From NCBI GenBank assembly GCA_036571765.1, contig BROE01000009.1:7258536-7322535 (forward strand): a DNA stretch of 64,000 bases, in the 5' to 3' direction. Both the position numbers and the translations under genes were made by a program. The notes below the pieces were generated by a model that was not told where the DNA came from, ran no database searches, and saw only the letters and a program-made list of their open reading frames with translations. The stretch is from Plecoglossus altivelis (taxonomy: Eukaryota; Chordata; Actinopteri; Osmeriformes; Plecoglossidae). Below, one piece after another: positions 21,980 to 34,279 of this stretch (its first letter is position 1; the number at the start of each line of letters is the position of its first letter).

Positions 21980-23050
21980 ACAGTCGTCTAATCTTCCCTC
22001 TGACTCCTAACCCCATGGATGATAATTGAATGCCTGAGGGATCAATTGGTTTCCGGGCTTGATTAAAATGCCTCCTGACTGTTCGCACAGCTGACCCAAT
22101 TACCTGAATGACTCTCCCAGCCCACGATCCTCCACGTTCACACACACACATGCATACACACATGCATGGGCACACGCACGTCTGTACACAAGCTCGCGAA
22201 CACGCACACACATAAAGATCAGGTTCTGATAGATTTTTTATTATGGAGCTACTCTCTGTAGTTCACCTACTCTAGCTGACTGGCAGACAAAGAGTCTGCT
22301 GTGGATTTCCTGACTACAAACAGTGTATGCAAGACCGGGAGAGCGGAGGAAGCCAGACAGACCAGATCACGATATTATCCTCGGGGCTACATGTCCTCTT
22401 GAGGTCACAGCAGGGACACAAACACACAGATTCCTTCACGTCTCTGAGAGAGAGAGTGTGCGTTTGGGCAATGATAGGTTGCAGTTGCTTGGTGAAGAAG
22501 TTCTTAACAAAAGCCTTGACTGTCACTGATGCACGCTGGCAAGTCCCCCAGACCCAGTGGCCAGACAGCAGACACAAGTCTTCAGGCGAGGGTGACACGG
22601 CCAATCATGAATGATGTTTTCTCGCTTCTTCCTTCTCTCTGTGCTCATCAGCGTGTCTTGGCTGATTATCACCGGGGCCTTTTGCTGCTGTCAGTTACAC
22701 CAATGATGGCTTCTCAGTCCACCCTTATGCAACTTGCTCGTCAATTTCATTGCTGCGGGCGAGTCAGATCAAGCACAGCCACATGTCTGACTGCAGTTAC
22801 AAATTACAGTTACAAAGATCCAGTGTGACCTGGTGTAGGTCCACAGGCCTGTAGCTTTCTACTTCTCATCTGACAGATCATTAAGAGCGAGGATTCTAGC
22901 GCCCCCGTGTGGCTCCACCTGTGTAAACCAGGAACTACAACAGCCCTTGCTTGCTAAATGCAGCATTGCTCTCACTGTATAATTGTATATCATGTTCAGG
23001 TATTCCATAGACCAAACAAGACACATGATACAAATAAGTGTTGTAAGTTG
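21980..23050. other. Spacer between grin3b and plppr3
   Basis: No exon or RNA gene is recognised. Short CA stretches lie at 22135-22210. Minor open frames lack similarity or codon structure. Confidence 0.5.
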
Positions 23051-23075
23051 GTGCAGGTTAAACAGCATATAAATG

Positions 23076-23081
23076 TTTATT
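23076..23081 (-). promoter_or_regulatory. Candidate polyadenylation signal for grin3b
   Basis: Plus-strand 'tttatt' reads AATAAA on the minus strand, about 875 bases after the stop codon. Confidence 0.4.
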
Positions 23082-23324
23082 TCAAAAGATGTGAAGGAAC
23101 AACATGATAAAATACCATAATATTTCTATACCATTTTATAGCAGAGGAGCAGGAGTAGAATGGTGAAATTGAAGTATCATAATTTGGTCATAAATATCTG
23201 AAGCCCCGCAGGGCTGTCTCACAAACCACCACACATGTATATCCTACAGACACCTTGGTGAGTGAACACATCAGTTAACACCACAGCAAAGTTGAAATGC
23301 TCTAATTTACACAGGGAGCCGGGG

Positions 23325-23640
23325 CTCTGAGGCCTGCCTCTGAGGCAGGCTACTGAGGCAGGCTTCTGAGGCAGGTCCATGAGACTGGCTTCTGAGGCAG
23401 GCTACTGAGGCAGGCTTCAGAGGCACGCTTCAGAGGCAGGCTACCGAGGCAGGCTACTGAGGCAGGCTTCAGAGGCAGGCTTCAGAGGCAGGCTACTGAG
23501 ACGTGCTTCAGAGGCAGGCTTCAGAGGCAGGCTTCAGAGGCAGGCTACTGAGGCAGGCTTCCGTGGCAGGCTACTGAGGCAGGCTTCAGAGGCAGGCCCC
23601 CAAGGCAGGCCACCGAGGCAGGCTTCCAAGGCAGGCCTCT
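23325..23640. repeat. 13-bp minisatellite (gaggcaggcttca)
   Basis: About 24 units of 13 bp, 'gaggcaggctact', 'gaggcaggcttca' and variants, in the probable grin3b 3'UTR. Confidence 0.88.
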
Positions 23641-23748
23641 GACGCTTATCTCTGGGCTCTGGTCACATCCCACTGAAAGGAAACGTGAGGCTTGAGGGTC
23701 ACAGCTGAAGTGCTGAGTCCTACATGAGTCCAGCAAATATGTTTTGGA

Positions 23749-23858
23749 AGTCTCTGAAAGATATCTTCCCAAAAACCCTCAAAATGTCATACCCACTTGA
23801 ATTGGTAGCTGAGCCCCTCCCAACAGTCCTCTGATTGGCTACTTTCAGATTCTGAAAC
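23749..23858 (-). repeat. Dispersed repeat, copy B (inverted to copy A)
   Basis: Its reverse complement shares the ordered blocks listed for 20757-20895. It would lie in the grin3b 3'UTR. Confidence 0.6.
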
Positions 23859-23952
23859 GTTCATATGCCATGGATGTGGAAGTTTTCCCATGCCATAAAG
23901 GATCTAAAGGATCCACCCTAGACCACACTCATGTTTGTTTGAATCTTCAATC

Positions 23953-24937
23953 TCATAAAGGAGCTGAAAGCTGTTGTCCAGCGTTGGATTGGTTGGCTCC
24001 CGTCCTTTCTTGACTGTTCACTGCACGTGATAGGTTGGCCTTCTGTCTGTCAAGGCTGGTGGTGGAACGCGATTGGACAGTTCTCCCCTTCTCTGTGCTG
24101 TTAACAGTTGCTGATTGGTTTACCCAACCTCTCTCCAGGCTAGTAGAGGTGCGTGAGTGGATGATCTTTTCCCCTGTTAGTGTATTGACAGTACGTAATT
24201 GGTTGGCTCGTCCCCTATCCAAGCTGTTGATGGTGTTTAATTGGTTGTTTTTCCCTCTTTCAATACCAATCAAAAAACCTGATTGGTTGAGTCTCCCTGT
24301 TTGTTGATTGTTCAGGGTTTGCAATTGGATGGTCCGGTCTCTCTCCAGGACTTTTGATTGGCTGACATTTCCTCTCTCCAGAGTGTTCCCTGTTTGTAGT
24401 GGTCTCTCTCTGTCCCTCTCTCTCTCCAGACTGGTCTCTCTCCTTCCCTGGGTGCTCTTCTCTCTCTCCAGGCTGGTCTGGATCTCTGCCCTCCTGGCCA
24501 GGGCTTCTCTCAGCTGGGTCCGGAAGATCTCAATCCTCCCTTGGAGCTCCTGCAGCTCCCCCTCCCAGAGGCATGCCTGGGCAGCCCGGTTTCCCACAGC
24601 AGAGAGCACCAAGCCTGGGGAGGCCAGGGCCGAGGCAGGCCCGCCGTTAGCCTGGAGGCTAACCTGAGGAGAAGCCAGACCTCCCAGGCCCCCCAGCCCC
24701 AGGCCCCCCAGCCCCAGCCCCGGCCGGCCCACCATCCCAGGCCGGCCCCGCACAGAGGCTGTGTGCGTGCGGAGACGGTAGCTATGGAGGGTCTCCAGGT
24801 CAAAGTGCACATGCTTGCTCTCCTTCGGCTCCTGGGAGGGGGAGGGGGCGCGGGGGCTGTCTCCACAAGGAGTGGGGGCAGGCAGAGATGGAGGGGATGG
24901 GGGGGGAGGGGGCTGCTGTTTCCTGTGGAGGGTGCAG
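23953..24937 (-). CDS. grin3b: grin3b exon 12 (cytoplasmic tail, stop)
   Basis: 985 nt, 328 codons including stop. After acceptor CAG it reads CTLHRKQQPPPPPSPPS, a Ser/Pro region, KESKHVHFDLETLHSYRLR, a Gly/Leu-rich run (about 24670-24725), then a predicted coiled coil GELQELQGRIEIFRTQL...ALARRAEI shared with mammalian GluN3B. It ends with twelve 14-residue tandem repeats. The C terminus is QQLSAPL. The mammalian protein stops shortly after the coiled coil, so the repeats are an extension. Confidence 0.9.
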
Positions 24938-27900
24938 CTGTCAGAGAGACAGGGGGATGGGCTGGTTGGGGATGGGGGGGAGAGAGTATGGTAGAGAGAG
25001 AGAGTGGGGGTCAGAGGGGTTGGAGAGGAGTGAAGTGAAGGGGTGGAGTAGTGTAGGGGAAAGACAGAGGGTAGGAAGAAGGGGATGAAATAGAGTGAGC
25101 AGCAGAGGGGAAAGGGGGAAAAGGAAGGAGGAAAGAAAGAGAATTACAAACAGCTCAGGTCAGTTTACAGTTCAGTTCCCCCAGAAGGATGTGAGGCAGT
25201 TCTAGAGGTGTGTGACATGTGTGTGGTGTGTGAGGTGTATGTTAGGTGAGAGGTGTGAGGTGTGTGGAGGAGAATGGGATGTCCTGTGTGCCAATGCTAT
25301 TGACTAATCAATTTGATCTTTCTCCTTTTTTCTCTTTCAACCTTCAGATGTATAATATTGAAAAAGTACAGAACTGAACTTTGTTAACAAAGAGATGGAC
25401 AAAACACTTTCTTCATCAGGTAAGTGTGAGTTTTGCAAGGTGTGTGTGGTAAGTGAGGTGTGTGTGAGTTGCATGTGATGTTTGTGTTAGCAGCGTTTGA
25501 GTTGGGTGAGATTTGTGTGAGGTGTGTAAATTGTATGTGAGGTGTGTGAGAGGTGCGTGCGAAGTGTGTGTGAGACCTGTGAGGTATGTGTGAAGTGTGT
25601 TAGCTGTGTGTGGTGGGTGTCAGGTGTGTGTGAGCTGTGTGAGGTATGTGTGAGATGTGCGTGAGGTGTGTGTATGTGGTGTGTGAGGTGTGTGTGAGGT
25701 TTGTGTGAGAGGTGTGTGTGAGGTGTGTGTAAGGGAATACCTCTGGTCTATACCACTCAGATCCTTCCCTACATCCTCATAGGTGGTGTTTAAAGCTCGA
25801 TGGATCTTCTGCAGAAGGAGCCACATGTGAGACATCTACCACTACAAACACAATACGTGTGACATATACTAACGCATATATACGCTAACCATACTAATGA
25901 CTATACTACTGCTAACTATACTACTATACTGACCCCTAACCATACTAATCAACATACTACTACTAACTATACTACTACACAGACCCCTAAAACTACTAAT
26001 GACTATACTATTGCAAACTATACTACTACACTCACCCCTAACCATACTAATGACTACGCTACTGCTAACTATACCACAATACTGACCCCCATCCATACTA
26101 ACGACTATACTACGGCTAACTATACTACTATACTGACTCCTAACCATACTAATGACTATACTACGGCTAACTATACTACTACAAAGACCCCTAAACATAC
26201 CAATGACTATACTATTGCAAACTATACTACTAAACTCACCCCTAACCATACTAATGACTATACTGCTGCTAGGTATACTACTATACTGACCCCTAACCAT
26301 ACTAATGACTATACTATTGCAAACTGCACTACTACACTCACCCCTAACCATACTAATGACTATACTACTGCTAACTATACCACGATACTGACCCCTTACC
26401 ATACCAATGACTATACTGTTGCAAACTATACTACCACACTCACCCCAAACCATACTAATGACTATACTACTGCTAACTATACAGTCCCTGACAAAAGTCC
26501 TGTCGCTTATCCATTTTGTAGAAACAAAAGCTTATAACCTGACTTTGAATTAATCGATTGGTTGTAGAAATGTCTCATATGAAAGCTAAAACCCTCCCAA
26601 ATTATGCTCAATATACAAAAAGAAATTTGCTTCACTGAAGAAAGATTGATCATTTAATGAACACAGAAAGGTCCGATTTTGGCAAGACAAAAGTATTGTC
26701 GCCTTGTCATATGATGCACCCAATCCTAGATTACAGCCTCACCCGTGATCAGTTCCTGATCAATCAATTAGTGGGTGTGTATAAATAAAACCCCAGCACA
26801 CCAGACCTTCACATCAACTGCAACTTGACCTCTGACAACATGCCTAATATCCACCCTGAGACCAAAGCGTTAATTATCAAGAGGCTGAAGACCAGATCCA
26901 CTGCTGAGGTGGCTGACACCTTCAATGCGTCTCAGCGTCAAGTACAAATAATAAGAAAAAGATCAGAAAAGACTGGAGATGTTTTGGATAAGCCCAGGTC
27001 CGGCCAACCCCGCAAGACAACTGCTCAGGGGGATCGTTTGTTGATTCGAAAATCCAAGGCCAGCCCCTTTTCCACTGCAGCAGAGCTCCACCAGGCCTGG
27101 TCACCTCAAGTCCCTGTGTCAACCAGAACAGTTTGTAGAATTCTGTCTCGAAATGGCCTCCATGGTCGAATCAGTGCACAGAAACCAGCACTAAACAAAA
27201 GGCAATTAAAAAACTGTGTGGCATTTGCCAAGGCCCACAGCCTGCTAAAAGGATGGACACTGGAAAAGTGGCAGAAGGTGGATTTCTCTTATGAATCCTT
27301 GGTTGAATTACATCACAGCCGCCACAAATATTGCAGGAGACCTACTGGAGCCCGCATGGATCCAAGATTCACCCAGAAAACAGTTAAGTTTGGTGGCGGA
27401 AAAATCATGGTCTGGGGTTACATCCAGTATGGGGGTGTGCGAGACATTTGCAGGGTGGAAGGCAGTATCAATAGCCTAAAATATCAAGAAGTATTAGCTA
27501 CCTCTTACATTCCCAACCATAAAAGGGGTCAAATTTTGCAGCAGGATGGTGCTCTATCGCATACTTCTATCTCTACATCAAAGTTCCTCAAGGCGAAGAA
27601 GATCAAGGTGCTCCAGGACTGGCCAGCCCAGTCACCAGACATGAACATCATTGAGCATGTTTGGGGTAGAATGAAAGAGGAAGCATGGAAGGCAAATCCA
27701 AAGAATCTTGATGAACTCTGGGAGGCATGTAAGACTGCTTTCTTTGCTATTCCTGATGACTTCAACAAATTGTATGAATCATTGTCTAACCGCATGAATG
27801 CAGTCCTTCAAGCTCATGGAAGTCATACAAGATATTAAATATGGATCTCACAGCACCACTACTTAATTCACTGACGTTATGCAACATATTTTTGTATTTG

Positions 27901-29455
27901 AAGTAAATTATTTGTTCAATTTTCTGTAGGCGACAAGACTTTTGTCTTGTCAAAATCTGACCTTTCTGTGTTCATTAAATGATCAATCTTTCTTCAGTGA
28001 AGCAAATTTCTTTTTGTATATTGAGCATAATTTGGGAGGGTTTTAGCTTTCATATGAGACATTTCTACAACCAATCGATTAATTCAAAGTCAGGTTATAA
28101 GCTTTTGTTTCTACAAAATGGATAAGCGACAGGACTTTTGTCAGGGACTGTACTACTATTCTGACCCCTAACTATACTATTGACAGTACTACTAATAACT
28201 ATACTTCTATAAAGACACCTGACAATAATAATGACTATACTAATGCAAACTATGCCACTACACTATAGGGGAAGTCGTGGCCTAATGGTTAGGGAGTCGG
28301 ACTTGTAACCTACAAGTTGCTGGTTCGATTCTCGCACCGGCAGGAATTGAAGGTGGGGATTGTAAATAAACAGCGCTTTCTCTGCCTTCAATACCATGAC
28401 TGAGGTGCCCTTGAGCAAGGCACTGAACCCCCAATTGCTTCCTGGGCGCTGTAGCAATAGCTGCCCACTGGTGTGTGTGTGTGTGCGCGTGCGCGCGCGC
28501 GCGTGTGCGTGTTAAATGCGGAGTGGAATTTCCCCATTGTGGGACAAATAAGGAATCTCATACACTGAACCCTAACTATACTACTGCTAACTATAGTACT
28601 GTACTGACCCCTAACCATACTAATGATTATACTGCTAATAACTCTACTAATATGCTAACTACAAACTATACTAATTTCTCTACTGCCTCCTACAGTACAC
28701 TACAACACTGATCAATAACTTTACTAATCACTGTACTAACGGAAAACTATACCTCTACCCTGACAATAAACTGCTGTGCTAGGTGCTAAAACTCCTACTA
28801 CTATACTGACTGGAAACCATGCTTAATACAGGTGCAACTGAAACATACAGCATGTTTGATGCCGCTGTTATTCAGTGCTGTAATGACACAGAGTGAACAG
28901 CAGAGGATGCCACTTGACCATGTCTGAACGGATGAGCAATTTTTCCATTATGCTGATGTCCTATCTGGTGTGTGTGTTTAAGTGTGGGCAGATATCTATG
29001 TGTGTGTGTAAATCAGTTTGTGTTACCTCACCTGGCTGGTGTGTAAGCAGTACAGTAGAGTGTGTGTATTACATCAGCTGGCTGGTGTGCAACCAGTACA
29101 GTAGAGTGTGTGTATTACCTTACCTGGCTGGTGTGCAATCAGTACAGTAGAGTGTGTGTATTACCTCACCTGGCTGGTGTGTAACCAGTACAGTAGAGTG
29201 TGTGTGTATTACCTCACCTGGCTGGTGTGTAAGCAGTACAGTAGAGTGTGTGTGTATTACCTCACCTGGCTCGTGTGTAACCAGTACTGTAGAGTGTGTG
29301 TGCGTCGGAGTCGGGGCAGAACCAGGTGATAGAAGGTGTGTTCACCTGCCAAGGTAAGCAGGGCTCCGCCCACACCCACACACAGCAATACAAAAAGGCC
29401 CGAGAAATGCTGGATCCCCATCTGTAGAGTCTGGGTGGTGGAGGGGAGGAAGAAC

Positions 29456-29507
<52 letters not shown>

Positions 29508-30279
29508 AAGTGGGATGAGGGGCGGGAGGGAGATAAAAAGAAGCAGAGTGGGGGAGGGGAACTACATCAAGAGGAACCGGAGTGGGCAGAGGGAGAACCG
29601 ATTAAACCAAGACTCATTTGTCTTTCATTGGTGATGGCGGCCCCTTCCCCACACCCTATCTGGGCACATCTGCCTTTGAAGTGCCGGGGAGAGAGAGACA
29701 GGGGCCCTGCTCCCTCCTCCCAACACATTCTCCACCGCCCCTCGCAAGCGCACTCCTGCTGATTCAACATGTTCAGCAGGGAAATCGGTGACCTCTTTTC
29801 CCCTCGCTGTGGGAGCCCTCCCTCTACCCTGTGGCAGCGTTTGGAAGCTCTACCCCGCTCACTCAGAGCCTAGGAGAGGTTCCTCTTTGAACACAGGAAA
29901 CCTTGCCGGCTGTAGCAGGTGTTATCTGACATCTGGGTTCACACTGGTAAGGTGCCCTCTCAACCTGCATTTCAAGTTCCATTTGACTGGTTTCACTCCC
30001 TTTGTGCACTGGGAGGGAAGGTGTTCTGGGGAAAGGGAGGGGAAGCCGCTCTGTTCTTTCCGAACGTGGTGCGGTGAAACAGTAGAGCAGACAGATATAG
30101 AAACACTCGAGACACAGCGTAGACACCCGAAAAACCCCCACAAGGAAGGAGAACCTCTCATAACATGCTCTGGTGTTACGCTTAAAACACTGATGCAAGT
30201 TTGCTGCAAGGGAAGAAGAAAGCGATGAGAAATATAAACACGAAGGCACATGCCCGCGCACACATACACACACTTGCAT

Positions 30280-30315
<36 letters not shown>

Positions 30316-30509
30316 ACACACACACAGATGCACAGAAGCAATAACAAACAGTCTATGCCTGTAGCCATAGGCTACATATTGGGATGTGTACGGCTAGCAG
30401 CAAGACATGACTGTTCCTCTATGTCCCAATGGGAGGCTTAGATACAGGCCTACATTCACTACCACACATACCTCCTAAATACACAAACACCTTCTACCAG
30501 ATACACAAA

Positions 30510-30554
<45 letters not shown>

Positions 30555-33500
30555 CACACACACACAAACAAACAAACACACATGCATGCGCACACACATT
30601 CCTCCAACACACTGACACCAATGCACCTTTTTCCCCACACATATACACTCACTGACCTCGGTAACAGCGAACACGCGTTTTCCACAGGGTACCACCTTAT
30701 ACCACTTGTCATGTAGCATATCCATGAAGCCATCAGACTTGTAGCGACTCACAAACTCCGACACGTTCCTGGTGAGGGGTGAGCCCTGGGCAGTTCCGAT
30801 CCCATAGCCTGCGGGAACACAAACTAATGTAAACACATACACACACACACACATACATATATGTATATATACGTAAACACACACACGCAAACACACACAC
30901 ACGTAAACATACACACACCTAAACACACAGGCACGTAAACATGTATGCACAGACAAACATGTAAACACACACAAGTAAACACAAACATACACAAAAGCAT
31001 GCATGGAGATACACACACACAAACTCATGAACCGGAGCCCCATGCACAAAAGCACACAAATATACGCACTGTTTGTAAGGGTATAGAGTGATATAGAGTG
31101 CGAGTTAGCTCTGCACCTTAAACAGTCAGTCTCTCAGCATTACTGACTTCCTGTCACTGTTGTGGCCAGTTCCTGTCCTCTGGGCTGGCTTGGTGCTAAT
31201 CTCAGAGGATCCAGCCGTAGGCAAGATCACACTGGCACTCTGATTTTTTTTTTTTACAGTAGATTAAAATTAAGTGTCTCTCTCTCACTATCCTCTTTCT
31301 CTCTATCGCTCTTCTTTCTCTCTTTCCTCACTCCCTCTCTCTATTCATATTTCTCTTCTCTCTCTGCTCTCTCTTGTACCTCTCTCTCCACCATGTCTCT
31401 CGCCCCTCCCTCTATTTCTACATCCCTATATCTCTCTCTCACTGTCTCCCCCCCTCTCTCTCTCTCACTCTCTTCTGATGGGTAGCGACAGACAGTTTTT
31501 ATCTGTCAGCTCTCGTCTCCTCCCTCCTCATGCAGATGAGGCAGACAGTGAGAGACTAAGGGGTAGCCGTCTATTTAGTTTTGCTCTTTTCCTCTCCGAA
31601 TGATGGCCATCACTTTACACGCACAGCCCAAAGCCACAAACAACAGGCTTGCTTATTCCCTCTCTTCCCCCTCAAACTCTCTCTATGTCTATTTTATCAT
31701 CGCATACCAAAACGCATGCACGCACACACCGCACACACCCACACACACACACACACACACAGTCAAATCACTCTTGCCAAGCAGCAACTACCCTGCCAAC
31801 AACAATCCCTGCCTGGCATAAACACAGCTTTGCCCGCCTGCCTCATTTTGAGGCACACACTGTTCTGCCTGGCTGGGCAGACATGGAAACACACACACAC
31901 ACCACATACGCACACTAACCCACACACAAGCACACACGCACATAAACACATACGAGCATGCCATCACACACACACACACACACAGCTCAGTGGGAAGATT
32001 ATTAATGGGGTGTGTCTGAGCTGTCAGAAACATTTCTGCACCCCAGAAACAGAAGGAAACTCTTCTTCTTCTCTCTATTCCAGGTGTCCAAGAGAGACAG
32101 AACACTTCCTCTTCCTGCGGTGGCTGGACGGTGCGCTCCTTTCCCTTTCTTTCCCTTCCATCTGCACCCCCCCCCCTCCTCAGACATCCCTCGTGCCTCT
32201 TTGTCTCACCAAATAACTTTCCTCCCATCTCTCTCCTGCCCTCCCCCCTCCCACCCCTCCATCGCTCCCCCTCTCTGGGGATGGGGTGAAGGTTTGTCTT
32301 GATTAGGTGACTCCTCTGCCGAGGTCCTTTATCACTCCCTGCGCAGAAGGACAGTAACTGGCAGTGGGCAAATGAAAGCCCTCTATCTCCTCGCTTCTCC
32401 CTCCACTCCCTCCCCTCCCTCCTCTTCCTCCTTCCACCACCCTCAAGCCTCCAACATCAGTCTTTCTTTGAGGCCCACATCTCTCTGTCTTTGTGAACTG
32501 CCAGTCTCTGTCTAGGGTGAAAGATCCATTCGATTCATTTGAGTTGGATCATGTTCCATTCTATTCTACTTTTTTCTATTCTATTCTTTGCTGTTCCCTT
32601 TCACTCCACTCCACTGTAGTCTAATCAACTTCATTCTACTCTACTAGAAAAACTCTCTCCATTCAACAAGCTTCTGTGTGAAGTCATAGCCATGGCAGGT
32701 CAACAGTCAACACATCAACTATGAGGCTGTCTACACGCTCCGCTACCCAGCATGCATACCAACAAGGCGCACTTGTTATCTCCTCAATCCACTCAGCACC
32801 GATTGTATCTCACGTGAGACACAGAGCTCGCGAAGCGTCTCTGCTGCCCTGGGAGATGAAACAAATGAGGTTTGAAAGAGAGGACGTTTGCGTGTGGCTG
32901 GTCAGCTCTCCTCGTGTGTGTGTGGTGGGGGGTAGGTCTGTGATTGACAGGCCGTGCTGTTTCCAGCAGGGTTGTCTTCATGCACACACAGAAGATGAGC
33001 TTCTCAGTGTATCATTAAGGGGTGTGTATGTGTGTGTATGAGAGAGACATAGTAACTGACTGCATATTCTAAAATTACAGAAATGAATTACAGAAATGAA
33101 ATATATTATTCAGATAGCCCCCAGCAACACCAGAAGTAGAGCATTGACTATCTATCTTACCAGCTTCATTTTTTTTACAAGCTCATTGAAAACCATAAAA
33201 CTCTATAATCTTGTTGTCTAACAACACTACAACTCTACGGTCTGACCACACTTCAACCCTACGGCTTGACCACACTTCCACCCTACAGTCTGACCACACT
33301 ACAACCCTATGGTCTGACCACACTTCAACCCTACACTCTGACTATACTGAAACTCTACAACACCTCAGGCCATCACTTCAGCCCTTTGCCCCAAAACCCT
33401 ACAGACCTACAATCTTCCAACCCTTCAGTCATCTGTCAGCCTAGCTGTCACTCCACTATGTCATTTCATCTGGCCAGGGGCTGGCTAGCAGCCAGGAACT

Positions 33501-34212
33501 ACAGCCAGGAGCTAGCAAACAGGAACTAGGAACTAGGAGCTAGCATCCAGGTGCTATCAGCCAGGAGCTATGAACCAACAGCAAGCATCCAGGAGCTAGC
33601 ATCCAGGAGCTAGCAGCCGGGAGCAAGCAGCCAGGAACTACAGCCAGGAGCCAGCAAACAGGACCTAGGAACTAACAGCTAGCGTACATGAGCTAGCAGC
33701 CAGGAGCTAGCATCCAGGAGCTAGGAACCAGGAGCTAGCATCCAGGAGCTAGCAACCAGGAGCTAGCAGCCAGGAGCTAGCATCCAGGAGCTAGGAACCA
33801 TGTGAGTGTGTATTTGTGTCTGTGTGTGTACTTGTGTCCGTGTGTGTGTGAGAGTGTGTATTTGTGTCTGTGTTTGAGTGTGTACTTGTGTCTGCATGTG
33901 TATTTCTGTCTGTGTGAGTGTGTGCTTTATGTCTCTGTGTGTGAGTGTGTTTATCTGTCTCTGTGTGTGAGTGTGTGTGCTGTGTGTATCTGTGTGTGAG
34001 TGTGTCTATTTGTGTCTGTGTGTGTGACTGTATGTATTTGTGGCTCTATGTGTCTGTGTGTGTCTTACTCACCTTCTATTGCAAACGGTTTCCCCACAGT
34101 GAGTAGTTTGCAGTCCGCGTCGATGGACACCTCAAAGTCCAGCAGGGCTTTATCCATGATGAAGGCATCCAGGGTAGGGGGCTCTGTCCTTCAACACACA
34201 CGTACACACACA

Positions 34213-34279
<67 letters not shown>

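Larger units (their letters stand above)
23060..23952 (-). other. grin3b: Probable 3'UTR of grin3b
   Basis: Runs from the stop codon to just beyond the minus-strand AATAAA at 23076-23081. It holds the inverted dispersed repeat copy and the 13-bp minisatellite. The extent is inferred. Confidence 0.45.
26482..28150 (+). mobile_element. Tc1-like DNA transposon, complete
   Basis: A 1669-bp element begins CAGTCCCTGAC and ends GTCAGGGACTG, flanked by TA on both sides (26480-26481 and 28151-28152), the Tc1/mariner target duplication. Terminal inverted repeats are 222 bp (26482-26703 and 27929-28150) with only a few mismatches, so insertion is recent. It carries one transposase frame. The flanks rejoin in register with the 51-bp minisatellite, so the empty site can be inferred exactly. 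Confidence 0.96.
30809..34072. other. grin3b intron 8 with several tandem arrays
   Basis: CA-rich at 30825-31020, TC-rich at 31275-31475, and CA at 31738-31762 and 31890-31985. Most of 32000-33200 is unique sequence with no recognised exon. Confidence 0.6.

Noticed and set aside
25869..26453. 194-codon repetitive frame
   Set aside because: Translation of the 51-bp minisatellite, with no start context or domain.
28265..28340. Possible functional tRNA gene (TGT anticodon-like loop)
   Set aside because: The A and B boxes belong to a SINE head: the acceptor stem does not pair convincingly and the unit continues into a SINE core and tail with flanking duplications.
33475..33800. CRISPR-like array of short repeats
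   Set aside because: Units are contiguous 14-mers without unique spacers, in vertebrate intronic DNA.
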